Below, piece after piece: positions 45,852-53,730 of a stretch of 64,000 nucleotides of DNA. The DNA is taken from NCBI RefSeq assembly GCF_900105195.1, contig NZ_FNRX01000002.1, forward strand, positions 3,534,001-3,598,000, read 5' to 3'. The stretch's first letter is position 1. Each line of letters starts with the position of its first letter. The notes under the pieces were generated by a model that worked only from the letters and a program-made list of their open reading frames with translations, ran no database searches and had not been told where the DNA came from. A program made the translations under genes and the position numbers. The DNA is from Rhodococcus pyridinivorans (GTDB lineage: Bacteria > Actinomycetota > Actinomycetes > Mycobacteriales > Mycobacteriaceae).

Positions 45852-46982
45852 ATGCCTCGGCGCCACAGACCGACTCCGGACATGCCCCCGACCCCCGCTC
45901 CGACCGTCGGCGTCGAGGAGGAGTTCTTCCTCGTCGACCCGACCTCCGAACGGCTGACCGCGAGCAACGACCTCGTCGTGGCCGCAGCCGCCCGGCTCGG
46001 ACTCGACATGGACTACGAGCTCAAACGCATCCAGGTCGAGGTGAACACACCGGTCTGCCGCAGCTCGGCCGAGTTGCGCGCGCGTATCGTCGAGGGCCGG
46101 ACCGTCGCAGCCGCGGCCGCGCGGGAGGCGCACGCGGGTCTGCTCGCGTCGGGTGTGTCGCCCACGCTCCAGAAGCTCGCGTCCGTGACGGATGTGCCGC
46201 GCTACCGGACGATGGCCGAGCGGTACGGACGTCTCGCCGAGGAGCAGGAGGTCTGCGGCTGCCACGTCCACGTCGGTGTCGCGGACCGCGAAACCGCCGT
46301 CCTGGTGTGCAATCACGTCCGGGTATGGTTGCCCACCCTGCTGGCCGCGACGGCCAACTCGCCCATCCATCGAGGCCGCGACACCGGGTACGCCAGTTGG
46401 CGGGCGATCATGGCCTCCCGGTGGCCGTGCGCGGGTCCTCCCCCGCGGTTCACGTCGGCGGAGCACTACGACGCGATCGTCGCCATGATGATCGAGAGCG
46501 GCAACATCCTCGATCCGGGCATGGTCTATTGGGACGTGCGTCCCTCGGCGCATCTGCCCACCGTCGAGATCCGGGTGAGCGACGTGCCGGCGACCGTCGA
46601 CGAGACTGTTCTCCTGGCGATGCTCGTCCGCGCGCTCGTCGCCACCGCCGAACGAGAGGTCCGGGCGGGCATCACTGCTCCCCCGGTCGCCGACGAGGTC
46701 GTCCACGCCGCGTACCTGTGCGCTGCTCGCGAGGGGCCGACCGGACGTGCCGTCGACGTGTTCACCGGGCGGCCCACCACCGCGCAGCAGTCCTTCCGCG
46801 CCTTCCTCCGGTACATCGGCCCCCGACTCGAGGAGGCCGGCGACCGCCGGTGCGCGGTGGCGATGTGGGAGGCGATCCTCGCCCGCGGCACCGGGGCGAT
46901 GCTGCAGCGACGCGCGTTCGCCCGCCGTCACGCCGTCGCCGACGTCGTCGACGCGCTCCACCGGGCGTCTATCACGGGATGA
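45852..46982 (+). CDS. YbdK-type carboxylate-amine ligase (glutamate-cysteine ligase family 2)
   Basis: A 376-residue protein of the GCS2/YbdK family. VGVEEEFFLVDPTSERL, the metal/ATP motif LKRIQVEVNTPVC and CGCHVHVGVADRETA are conserved in the family. YbdK shows weak glutamate-cysteine ligase activity, but actinobacteria use mycothiol, so the true role is unclear. A GGAAG ribosome-binding site precedes the ATG at 45852. The last residues (ALHRASITG) end where the truncated alcohol dehydrogenase begins, so the exact C-terminus may have been affected by the deletion that made the join. Confidence 0.8.
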   Translation: MPRRHRPTPDMPPTPAPTVGVEEEFFLVDPTSERLTASNDLVVAAAARLGLDMDYELKRIQVEVNTPVCRSSAELRARIVEGRTVAAAAAREAHAGLLASGVSPTLQKLASVTDVPRYRTMAERYGRLAEEQEVCGCHVHVGVADRETAVLVCNHVRVWLPTLLAATANSPIHRGRDTGYASWRAIMASRWPCAGPPPRFTSAEHYDAIVAMMIESGNILDPGMVYWDVRPSAHLPTVEIRVSDVPATVDETVLLAMLVRALVATAEREVRAGITAPPVADEVVHAAYLCAAREGPTGRAVDVFTGRPTTAQQSFRAFLRYIGPRLEEAGDRRCAVAMWEAILARGTGAMLQRRAFARRHAVADVVDALHRASITG

Positions 46983-47986
46983 TGCCCGACACCCGCGTCG
47001 GTACGACCTTCGGTCACGAGTTCGTCGGGGTGGTCCACGAGGTCGGGCCGTCGGTGCAGAACCTGAAACCCGGCGACCGGGTCATGGTCCCGTTCAACGT
47101 CTTCTGCGGGTCGTGCTTCTTCTGCGCGCGCGGCCTGTACTCCAACTGCCACAACGTCAACCCCAACGCCACCGCGGTCGGCGGCATCTACGGCTACTCG
47201 CACACCTGCGGCGGCTACGACGGCGGCCAGGCCGAGTTCGTGCGGGTGCCGTTCGCCGACGTCGGCCCAACCATCGTGCCCGACTGGATGGACGGCGAGG
47301 ACGCCCTGATGCTCACCGACGCCCTCGCGACCGGCTACTTCGGTGCACAGCTGGGTGACATCGTCGAGGGCGACACGGTCGTGGTCTTCGGCGCCGGACC
47401 GGTGGGCCTGTACGCGGCGAAGTCCGCCTGGTTCATGGGTGCCGGCCGGGTCATCGTGATCGACCACCTCGAGTACCGGCTGGAGAAGGCCCGGACCTTC
47501 GCTCACGCCGAGACCTACAACTTCGCGGAGTACGACGACATCATCGTCCACCTGAAGAAGATCACCGGTCATCTCGGAGCGGACGTCGCCATCGATGCGG
47601 TCGGGGCGGAGGCCGACGGCAACTTCCTGCAGCACGTCACGGCCGCGAAATTGAAGATGCAAGGTGGCTCGCCGGTCGCGCTGAACTGGGCCATCGACGG
47701 TGTCCGCAAGGGCGGCACCGTCTCGGTGGTGGGTGCCTACGGCCCGATCTTCAGTGCCGTGAAGTTCGGCGACGCACTCAACAAGGGGCTGACCTTGCGG
47801 ATGAACCAGTGCCCCGTCAAACGTCAGTGGCCCCGTCTGTTCGAGCACGTCCGCAACGGCTATCTGAAGCCGAACGACATCGTCACGCACCGTGTCCCGC
47901 TCGAACACATCCCCGAGGCCTACCACATGTTCTCGTCGAAGCTCGACAGGTGCATCAAGCCGATCATCGTCGCCGACGGGAGTTGA
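46979..47986 (+). CDS. Zinc-dependent alcohol dehydrogenase, N-terminally truncated
   Basis: About 335 codons of an MDR-type dehydrogenase. It retains GHEFVGVVHEVGPSVQNLKP, the structural-zinc Cys set CGSCFFCARGLYSNC, the NAD Rossmann motif VVVFGAGPVGLYAAKSA and a normal C-terminus. The frame upstream of the first ATG already reads VYHGMMPDTRV, so the coding similarity runs past the start while the first ~45 residues, including the catalytic-zinc Cys (ICGSDLH), are replaced by the end of the ligase gene. The ATG overlaps the ligase stop as ATGA. It is probably inactive or a pseudogene caused by deletion. Confidence 0.8.
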   Translation: MMPDTRVGTTFGHEFVGVVHEVGPSVQNLKPGDRVMVPFNVFCGSCFFCARGLYSNCHNVNPNATAVGGIYGYSHTCGGYDGGQAEFVRVPFADVGPTIVPDWMDGEDALMLTDALATGYFGAQLGDIVEGDTVVVFGAGPVGLYAAKSAWFMGAGRVIVIDHLEYRLEKARTFAHAETYNFAEYDDIIVHLKKITGHLGADVAIDAVGAEADGNFLQHVTAAKLKMQGGSPVALNWAIDGVRKGGTVSVVGAYGPIFSAVKFGDALNKGLTLRMNQCPVKRQWPRLFEHVRNGYLKPNDIVTHRVPLEHIPEAYHMFSSKLDRCIKPIIVADGS

Positions 47987-47998
47987 GGAGGATCCGCC

Positions 47999-48574
47999 AT
48001 GGCCTACACCGCAGACAAGCCCGAACCCCCGGAGACCCCCGACCAACTGCGCGCCCGCATCCCCGGATGGGGAGTCGACCTGGATCCTCGCGATCGGCCC
48101 TCGGTGCCGAAGGAACGCTTCGCACCTGAGACGACCGGCGCGCACTGGGACTTCCCCGAACGCCAGCCCGGGTACGAGACCCGCGAACGCTCGATCGAGC
48201 ATGCCTTCGTCACCCCGGTCTTCGGCACCACGGCGCCGCTGAAGGGACTGTCCGGCGTCGTGCGCAGGCACGCCTACCGCCGCTACAGCGAAGGCCGCGC
48301 CGCGCACTGGTTGCTCCTGATCGGCGCCGACCGCATCGACGTCGCCGAGAGCCGGGTCCGGGCCCTGATGCAGGGCCGTCCCGACAATCCCGTGACCGAG
48401 AGCGGGATCCGGTCGGAGATCACCGCGCACGGCGGGGCGTCGAGGCGGCGGAGTTCGCGTGCCGACGTCAACCACCAGTGGCTCGATCCGTTCGTCTCCG
48501 GCGCACCGTGGATCGCCGCAGCGGGTCTGGGCGCAGCGGTGGTGGTACGCCGGAAAGGGCACTCACGGAGGTGA
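47999..48574 (+). CDS. Conserved hypothetical protein with C-terminal membrane segment
   Basis: A 191-residue protein I do not recognise. Most is polar (DPRDRPSVPKERFAPETTGA); one hydrophobic segment is near the C-terminus (APWIAAAGLGAAVVVRR). A GAGGAGG ribosome-binding site precedes the ATG. It is only 12 bp downstream of the alcohol dehydrogenase remnant and likely was part of its operon. No function can be given. Confidence 0.7.
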   Translation: MAYTADKPEPPETPDQLRARIPGWGVDLDPRDRPSVPKERFAPETTGAHWDFPERQPGYETRERSIEHAFVTPVFGTTAPLKGLSGVVRRHAYRRYSEGRAAHWLLLIGADRIDVAESRVRALMQGRPDNPVTESGIRSEITAHGGASRRRSSRADVNHQWLDPFVSGAPWIAAAGLGAAVVVRRKGHSRR

Positions 48575-48693
48575 GAACCGGCACGTGGGGAGATCCCGAA
48601 TCCAGCAACGACGTGTCACCTTTTCGACTCGATAGTGCAAAGCGAGAGTCAAGCAGGGGTGTGCGTCGTTCACGATATGAGACCGTCCCTCTT

Positions 48694-49800
48694 GTGAAGG
48701 ACACCTCCGACGACCTCCCCCGGGCCCTCTCTCCCGGCGCCTCCGTCGTCGCCGCGGTCCTTCTCGATGCCACCCCCGACTGGGATCGGGTCGCCGCCGT
48801 GCTCGCGCCCGGCAACCACGAGTCGCCCAGTTTCCGGCACCGGGTGGTGGAACTGCCGTTCGGGCTCGATCCGCCGCGCCGCGCCGGGCATCCCGACTCG
48901 GATCCGCCGTGGCATCTCGAGCGGGTCGCCCTGCCCGCCCCGGCGACTTTCGAGGAGGTACTCGCCTACGCCCGCACGGCCCCCGACCCCTCGGGTCTCC
49001 GGCACCCGCGCTGGGAACTGACCTTGCTCGACGGCCTCGGCGGTGGCCAGTCGGCGCTGGTGATCCGGCTCCGGCATCTCGGCTCGGCACCCTCACCCGG
49101 TCAGTCCGAGTCCATGTTGTCGTGGGCGAGATCGGTGTCCGAACAGGGCGTCGAGTCGTTCCGCACCGCGGCGCACATGTTCACCTCGCTGGGCACCGGA
49201 TTGATCAACGCCCTGCTCGGACGCACCGGCGACCACGAGGAGCCCGCACCCCGCGCGCCGCGACTGCACGTACTCGACGCGGATCTCGCCGCCCTGCGTC
49301 ACGCCTGCGAACGCGCGGGCTGCCGCGTGTCGAGCGGGTTCTCCACTGCGATGCTCCTCGCGTGCAGCGAGTACCGGCGGCGGCACGGCCGCTCGATCGG
49401 CGATCTGCGTGTCGTCGTCCCCGGGCCGGACGGCGGGGCGGTGCCTATGGCACCCGAGGACGAGGCGGACATCCACGCGATGGACACGGTCGATCTCATG
49501 CGACGCATCGACATCTCGTTCCCGTCCTCCGCCGGAGCACACTCCGACATCGCCGTCGGTCCGCGGGACGTGGTGGTGTCCACGCTCCCCGGTTCCCACG
49601 CGCCGCTCTACGTCGGCGGCGCGAAGATCGAGCGGTACTACGGCTTCGGTGCGGCCGACGGCGCGATGATGACCGCGTCGGCGATGTCCTATCGCGACAC
49701 CTGCTGCATGGGCCTGGCGGTGGACCCCACGGTCGTCCCCAACCGCGATTCGTTCGATTCGTGCCTGCAGGAAGGGATGCGCGCGGTCCTCGGGGAGTGA
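48694..49800 (+). CDS. Divergent WS/DGAT-type acyltransferase with degraded active site
   Basis: A 368-residue protein. The C-terminal signature of wax ester synthase/diacylglycerol acyltransferases is clear (VVVSTLPGSHAPLYVGGAKI, ASAMSYRDTCCMGLAVDPTV), as is WELTLLDGLGGGQSALVI. The catalytic HHxxxDG motif expected directly after that point reads RLRHLGSAPSPG, so the second His, Asp and Gly are missing. It is probably not a normal acyltransferase. The GTG at 48694 is chosen because the codons before it have low third-position GC and rare Arg/Ser codons, while those after it are strongly GC3-biased; the frame is open to 48478. Confidence 0.6.
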   Translation: MKDTSDDLPRALSPGASVVAAVLLDATPDWDRVAAVLAPGNHESPSFRHRVVELPFGLDPPRRAGHPDSDPPWHLERVALPAPATFEEVLAYARTAPDPSGLRHPRWELTLLDGLGGGQSALVIRLRHLGSAPSPGQSESMLSWARSVSEQGVESFRTAAHMFTSLGTGLINALLGRTGDHEEPAPRAPRLHVLDADLAALRHACERAGCRVSSGFSTAMLLACSEYRRRHGRSIGDLRVVVPGPDGGAVPMAPEDEADIHAMDTVDLMRRIDISFPSSAGAHSDIAVGPRDVVVSTLPGSHAPLYVGGAKIERYYGFGAADGAMMTASAMSYRDTCCMGLAVDPTVVPNRDSFDSCLQEGMRAVLGE

Positions 49801-49856
49801 CTCCCCGCGTCGGTACGCTGGAGGACAGGACCCTCCCCCACCGGAAGGATCGGGCC

Positions 49857-50636
49857 GTGGAACTTCTGCTCATCCTCGCCGCCATCGGTGCCGTGGTGTA
49901 CTTCGTCTCCCGCTCCCAGAAGAGCACCACCCGTCACCGCACCGTCACCCTCGACGACGCCAAGGCCGACGCACGGCAGGCGATCGAGCGTCTCGGCGGC
50001 CAGATCTACAACCTGACCGGCACCGACGACGCCTCGCGTCAGGCGCTGGCGGACGCCTCCGAGCGCTTCACCGCCGCCGGCTCCCAGATCGAGCAGGCGA
50101 ACTCGCCGATGCAGGCGCGTCTCGCGAAACAGACCGCGCTCGAAGGTCTGTACTACATCCGAGCTGCGCGCCTGGCGATGGGCATGGACCCGGGGCCGGA
50201 GATCCCAACGCTCGACGGACAGAAGTCCGCCGGCGAGGTCACCGAGAAGCGCACCGTCGACTTCGAGGGCCGCACCATCGCCGCGTCGCCGTCACCGTCC
50301 TCCGCGACGCCGAACTACTACCCCGGCGGCCGCGTCGCGGGCCGGCCTGTCCCTGCGGGCTGGTATTCGGAGCCGTGGTGGAAGCCCGCCCTGGTCGCGG
50401 GCGCGTGGGGCGTCGGCTCGATGCTGCTCTTCTCGACGATGTTCGCCGGGATGGCCGGTGTCCCCTACGACGCGCAGGCATTCGAATCCGGTGTCGGTGA
50501 TCCGTCGGCGGAGACAGGTGCCGGCGACGACTTCGGCGGTGGTGACGAGTACGGCGGGGGCGACGAGTACGGAGGCGGTGACGACTTCGGTGGCGGAGAC
50601 GGCGGCGGATTCGATTTCGGGGGCTTCGATTTCTGA
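49857..50636 (+). CDS. DUF1542-like membrane protein
   Basis: A 259-residue protein. Two membrane segments are seen: residues 2-17 (ELLLILAAIGAVVYF) and about 175-205 (PALVAGAWGVGSMLLFSTMF). Between them is a helical, alanine-rich region (DDAKADARQAIERLGGQIYN, ASERFTAAGSQIEQA) as in actinobacterial DUF1542-domain proteins, and the tail is a Gly/Asp repeat (GGGDEYGGGDEYGGGDDFGG). Function unknown. The GTG at 49857 has a GGAAGG ribosome-binding site. Confidence 0.8.
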   Translation: MELLLILAAIGAVVYFVSRSQKSTTRHRTVTLDDAKADARQAIERLGGQIYNLTGTDDASRQALADASERFTAAGSQIEQANSPMQARLAKQTALEGLYYIRAARLAMGMDPGPEIPTLDGQKSAGEVTEKRTVDFEGRTIAASPSPSSATPNYYPGGRVAGRPVPAGWYSEPWWKPALVAGAWGVGSMLLFSTMFAGMAGVPYDAQAFESGVGDPSAETGAGDDFGGGDEYGGGDEYGGGDDFGGGDGGGFDFGGFDF

Positions 50637-50688
50637 GTCGGATCTGCTGAGTCGGATCTGCTGAGTCGGGTCAGCTGAGTCGGGTCAG
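50633..50688. repeat. Four tandem copies of a 14-bp repeat
   Basis: Copies CTGAGTCGGATCTG (50633-50646, 50647-50660) and CTGAGTCGGGTCAG (50661-50674, 50675-50688) lie end to end. The array starts inside the stop region of the plus-strand DUF1542-like gene and reaches into the stop codon of the minus-strand nei gene at 50685-50687. It is also short and palindromic enough to pair within itself. Confidence 0.9.
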
Positions 50689-51482
50689 CTCGGCTGACAG
50701 ACCGGGCACCAGAACAGGTTCCGCGCCTGCATGACCGAGTGCAGAACGGGAGTCCCGCAGATCCGGCAGGGTTCGCCGGCACGGCGGTAGACGTACGTCC
50801 GGGGCCTGTTCTTGGCGTAGGCCGGTGCGCCGTGGTCGTGTTCGGGTCGCACGACGTGCATGCGCCCGTGCTCCACACCGACGTTCATCAGTTCGACGAG
50901 GTCGGCCCAGATCGCGTCGAACTCTCTGCGGGACAGCTTGTTTCCCGGACGTTCCGGATGGATGCCGTGACGGAAGAGCACTTCTGCGCGGTAGACGTTG
51001 CCGACGCCGGCGATGACGGCCTGGTTCATGAGCAACGCGCCGATCGCGGTGCGTGATCTGCCGATACGGCGCCATGCCCGCTCGGGATCGGCGTCGGGTC
51101 GCAGCGGGTCTGGACCGAGCCGGGCCTCGATCGCCTCGACCTCGCCGGGGGTGAGCACCTCGCACGCCGCCGGACCACGCAGGTCGCTGCCGTGGCGCGC
51201 GCCGATCATCCGCATCCGCACCTGTCCGACCGGTTCGCCGAGCGGCAACTCGCGGTCGGTGAACTCACCGTAGATACCGAGGTGCACGTGGACGGCGAGA
51301 CCGCCCTCGTAGTGGTGGAAGAGATGCTTGCCCCACGCGTCCGCGTGGGTCAGGACGCGCCCGTCCACGGCGGCGGCACCGTCGGCGAACCGCCCCTGCG
51401 GACTGGACACCCGCACCGGCGCACCCGAGTACCACTCGTGGTGCAGCCGGGCAAGCCGGTGCAGGATGTGTCCTTCGGGCAC
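50685..51482 (-). CDS. nei: Fpg/Nei family DNA glycosylase
   Basis: A 265-residue base-excision repair enzyme. The catalytic N-terminus MPEGH (Pro, then Glu) is intact. The helix-two-turn-helix follows in GALLMNQAVIAGVGNVYRAE, and the C-terminal zinc finger is CRICGTPV and CPVC. It removes oxidised pyrimidines or ring-opened purines and nicks the DNA. It is in the conserved nei-rpiB-DsbA-like order seen in mycobacteria (Nei1 position). The stop codon overlaps the 14-bp repeat. Confidence 0.92.
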   Translation of the reverse strand: MPEGHILHRLARLHHEWYSGAPVRVSSPQGRFADGAAAVDGRVLTHADAWGKHLFHHYEGGLAVHVHLGIYGEFTDRELPLGEPVGQVRMRMIGARHGSDLRGPAACEVLTPGEVEAIEARLGPDPLRPDADPERAWRRIGRSRTAIGALLMNQAVIAGVGNVYRAEVLFRHGIHPERPGNKLSRREFDAIWADLVELMNVGVEHGRMHVVRPEHDHGAPAYAKNRPRTYVYRRAGEPCRICGTPVLHSVMQARNLFWCPVCQPS

Positions 51483-51485
51483 GGA

Positions 51486-51965
51486 TCAGGCAGGTGCGCC
51501 GGGAACTGCCGGAGCCTCGCCGGTCTTCTCGTACTCGGCGAGGATGTCGATACGGCGCTGGTGACGCTCCTCGTTCGACCACTCGGTCGACAGGAAGGCG
51601 TCGACGATCGCGAGGGTCTCCTCGAGGCTGTGCATGCGGCCACCGATGCCGATGAGCTGCGCGTTGTTGTGCTCGCGCGCAAGCTTGGCGGTGTCGACGC
51701 TCCAGGCGAGGGCGCAGCGCGCACCTCGCACCTTGTTGGCGGCGATCTGCTCGCCGTTACCGCTGCCACCGAGCACGATACCGAGGCTGCCCTCGTCGGC
51801 GACGGTGCGCCGAGCAGCCTCGATGCAGAAGGCCGGGTAGTCGTCGAGGGCGTCGTACTCGAACGCACCGCAGTCGATCGGCTCATGGCCGTTCTTCTTC
51901 AGGTGCTCGATGATCTCATTCTTCCGTTCGAAGCCCGCGTGGTCGGCTCCCAGGTAAACGCGCAT
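51486..51965 (-). CDS. rpiB: Ribose-5-phosphate isomerase B
   Basis: A 159-residue RpiB/LacAB-type isomerase interconverting ribose 5-phosphate and ribulose 5-phosphate. YLGADHAGFERK at the N-terminus and GSGNGEQIAANKVRG around the active-site loop are diagnostic; the catalytic Glu is in GNGEQ, as in mycobacterial RpiB. The stop is 3 bp upstream of nei. The start is preceded by the 26-bp minisatellite region. Confidence 0.95.
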   Translation of the reverse strand: MRVYLGADHAGFERKNEIIEHLKKNGHEPIDCGAFEYDALDDYPAFCIEAARRTVADEGSLGIVLGGSGNGEQIAANKVRGARCALAWSVDTAKLAREHNNAQLIGIGGRMHSLEETLAIVDAFLSTEWSNEERHQRRIDILAEYEKTGEAPAVPGAPA

Positions 51966-52024
51966 GGGCCGAGTCTAACGAGACTCGTCCGCTCGCCCGC
52001 AGGCGCCGTTCGCCGTGCGAGGGG

Positions 52025-52150
52025 CGGGTCGGAGCACACCCCGCCGGGGCGGGTCAGAGGGCACCACGCCGGGGGCGGTTCAGAGGGCACCACGCCGGGG
52101 GCGGGTCAGAGGGCACCACGCCGGGGGCGGGTCAGAGGGCACCGTAGCGC
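52025..52150. repeat. 26-bp minisatellite upstream of rpiB
   Basis: Three near-identical copies (52050-52075, 52076-52101, 52102-52127) of cgggtcagagggcaccacgc followed by cggggg are flanked by a diverged first copy (52025-52049) and a degenerate last one (52128 on). The second copy has one T for G. The rest of the 348-bp gap (51966-52313) holds no recognisable gene. It lies upstream of rpiB and may affect its promoter. Confidence 0.9.
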
Positions 52151-52313
52151 GGCGGGTGGGTGCCGCTGGCAGTCCGGAGGCCGCGAGCCGTGATGCATCA
52201 CGGTAGTCCGCGCCCGACCCGAAGCCGAGAATCGAATTCGGAGTGAGCACAAGTCTGTACGGCGGAGCGTTGCGACCTTCGGTCGCGAGCGTGGCGAACC
52301 CCGCCCCGGCAGG

Positions 52314-52901
52314 TCAGCGGCGCATCGCCCAGACCTTCGGGCCGCCGTCCGGCAGCTCCACGACAGCGGTAACGACGAATCCGAGACGTTCGTAGAGCGC
52401 GACGTTCGCCTCCGAGGAGGTCTCCAGACAGGCCGCGACCCCCTGCCGCTCGGCCGCGCGAAGTCCTGGTTCGAGGACGGCCCGTCCCAGGCCGCGCCCC
52501 TGCGAGGCGGGATCGACGCCCACCGTGGCCAGGAACCACCCTGGCTCGCTCGGTTGCAGTTCCGCGGTGGCCTGCTCGGCCAGTTCGGCGGCGCGGGCAC
52601 GATCACCCCGCAGCTCCGTCACCCGATCGGAGACGGACGTGAACGCCTCCTCGAGTCCGGTGGAGCCGGGCGTCGTCCAGACGGCCACGGCGTCGACGTC
52701 GTCGGAGACCCATACCTCGCCGCAGCGCATGCCGATCTCGGCGAGGAAGAGCCCTTGGAGGTCGCGGACCCGGGTCTCGTGGTCCCGGCCGTCGACGGTG
52801 TAGCGGGTGAACGGATAGTCGCGGAACGCTCGTCCGAGCGTTGCCGTCGCCTTCTCGACATCGTGCACCGTCGCCGGCCGGACCACATGATCGTTCGACA
52901 C
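52314..52901 (-). CDS. GNAT family N-acetyltransferase
   Basis: A 195-residue acyltransferase with motif A VDPASQGRGLGRAVLEPGLR and YERLGFVVTAVVELPDGGP. The arrangement (RATVHDVEKATATLGRAFRD at the N-terminus, VWTTPGSTGLEEAF in the middle) matches the same subfamily as the protein at 12802. Substrate unknown. The GTG at 52901 is preferred; the frame open to 53093 overlaps the DsbA-like gene's C-terminal region. Confidence 0.85.
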   Translation of the reverse strand: MSNDHVVRPATVHDVEKATATLGRAFRDYPFTRYTVDGRDHETRVRDLQGLFLAEIGMRCGEVWVSDDVDAVAVWTTPGSTGLEEAFTSVSDRVTELRGDRARAAELAEQATAELQPSEPGWFLATVGVDPASQGRGLGRAVLEPGLRAAERQGVAACLETSSEANVALYERLGFVVTAVVELPDGGPKVWAMRR

Positions 52902-52938
52902 GCCGTTGCACTCTACCGAGCGCCACGGCGGTGCCCGG

Positions 52939-53571
52939 TCAGGAGAAGTCGGGCTCCTCGTCGCGGCTGCGCTTGAGCTCGAAGAAGTGCGGGTAGGACG
53001 CGAGGGCAACCACACCGTCCCATACCTTGCCGGCCTCTTCCCCGCGCGGGATCTTCGACAGGACGGGCCCGAAGAAGGCGATGCCGTTGACATGGATCGT
53101 CGGGGTACCGACGTCCTGGCCCACCTTGTCCATGCCGGCGTGATGGCTCGTGCGCAGAGCCTCGTCGTAGGCGTCGCTGTCGGCGGCCTCGGCCAGCGAG
53201 GCGTCGAGGTCGAGTTCGGCGAGCGACGCGGCGATCACGTCCGCGAAGTCCTTGTTGCCCTCGTTGTGGATGCGGGTGCCCATCGCCGTGTACAGCGGGG
53301 AGAGGATGTCGTCGCCGTACTTCTGCGCCGCAGCGATCGCGACGCGCACCGGGCCCCAGGCTTTCGTCATCAGCTCGGCGTACTCCTCCGGCAGGTCGCG
53401 CCCCTCGTTCAGCACGGCCAGGCTCATGACGTGGAAACGCGCCTCGATGTCGCGCACCTTCGTGACCTCGAGGATCCAGCGCGAGGTGATCCAGCACCAC
53501 GGGCACAACGGATCGAACCAGAAGTCGGCGATGTCCTTGCCGGTCGAGGACGCGGCGGTCAGGTCGCTCAA
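52939..53571 (-). CDS. DsbA-like mycothiol-dependent oxidoreductase (Rv2466c-like)
   Basis: A 210-residue thioredoxin-fold protein with active-site CPWC in [16 protein letters not shown] near residues 23-26 and cis-Pro in [10 protein letters not shown]. In mycobacteria the homologue at this position (Rv2466c) is a mycothiol-dependent nitroreductase, cytosolic and stress-induced. No signal peptide is visible here either. It sits between the GNAT gene and the divergent FAD reductase. Confidence 0.9.
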   Translation of the reverse strand: MSDLTAASSTGKDIADFWFDPLCPWCWITSRWILEVTKVRDIEARFHVMSLAVLNEGRDLPEEYAELMTKAWGPVRVAIAAAQKYGDDILSPLYTAMGTRIHNEGNKDFADVIAASLAELDLDASLAEAADSDAYDEALRTSHHAGMDKVGQDVGTPTIHVNGIAFFGPVLSKIPRGEEAGKVWDGVVALASYPHFFELKRSRDEEPDFS

Positions 53572-53730
53572 GAGATCTCCTCACAAGAGTTCGTACGGGC
53601 CGGACAACTACAAGCATGTTCAACACGGCCCCGTCGACGATTCTTCCTGAACCGGGCCGTAGTGCGGGCGGTAGCCGTAACGTCGGAGCCGGGAAGCAGG
53701 TCCGGCACGCATCACAGCGGAGGCACCACG

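Noticed and set aside
48478..48693. N-terminal extension of the WS/DGAT-like protein
   Set aside because: Codons before 48694 show low third-position GC and rare codons, unlike the coding part, and overlap the preceding gene.
52025..52150. Possible CRISPR array
   Set aside because: The repeats are directly adjacent with no unique spacers, and no cas genes are in the window.
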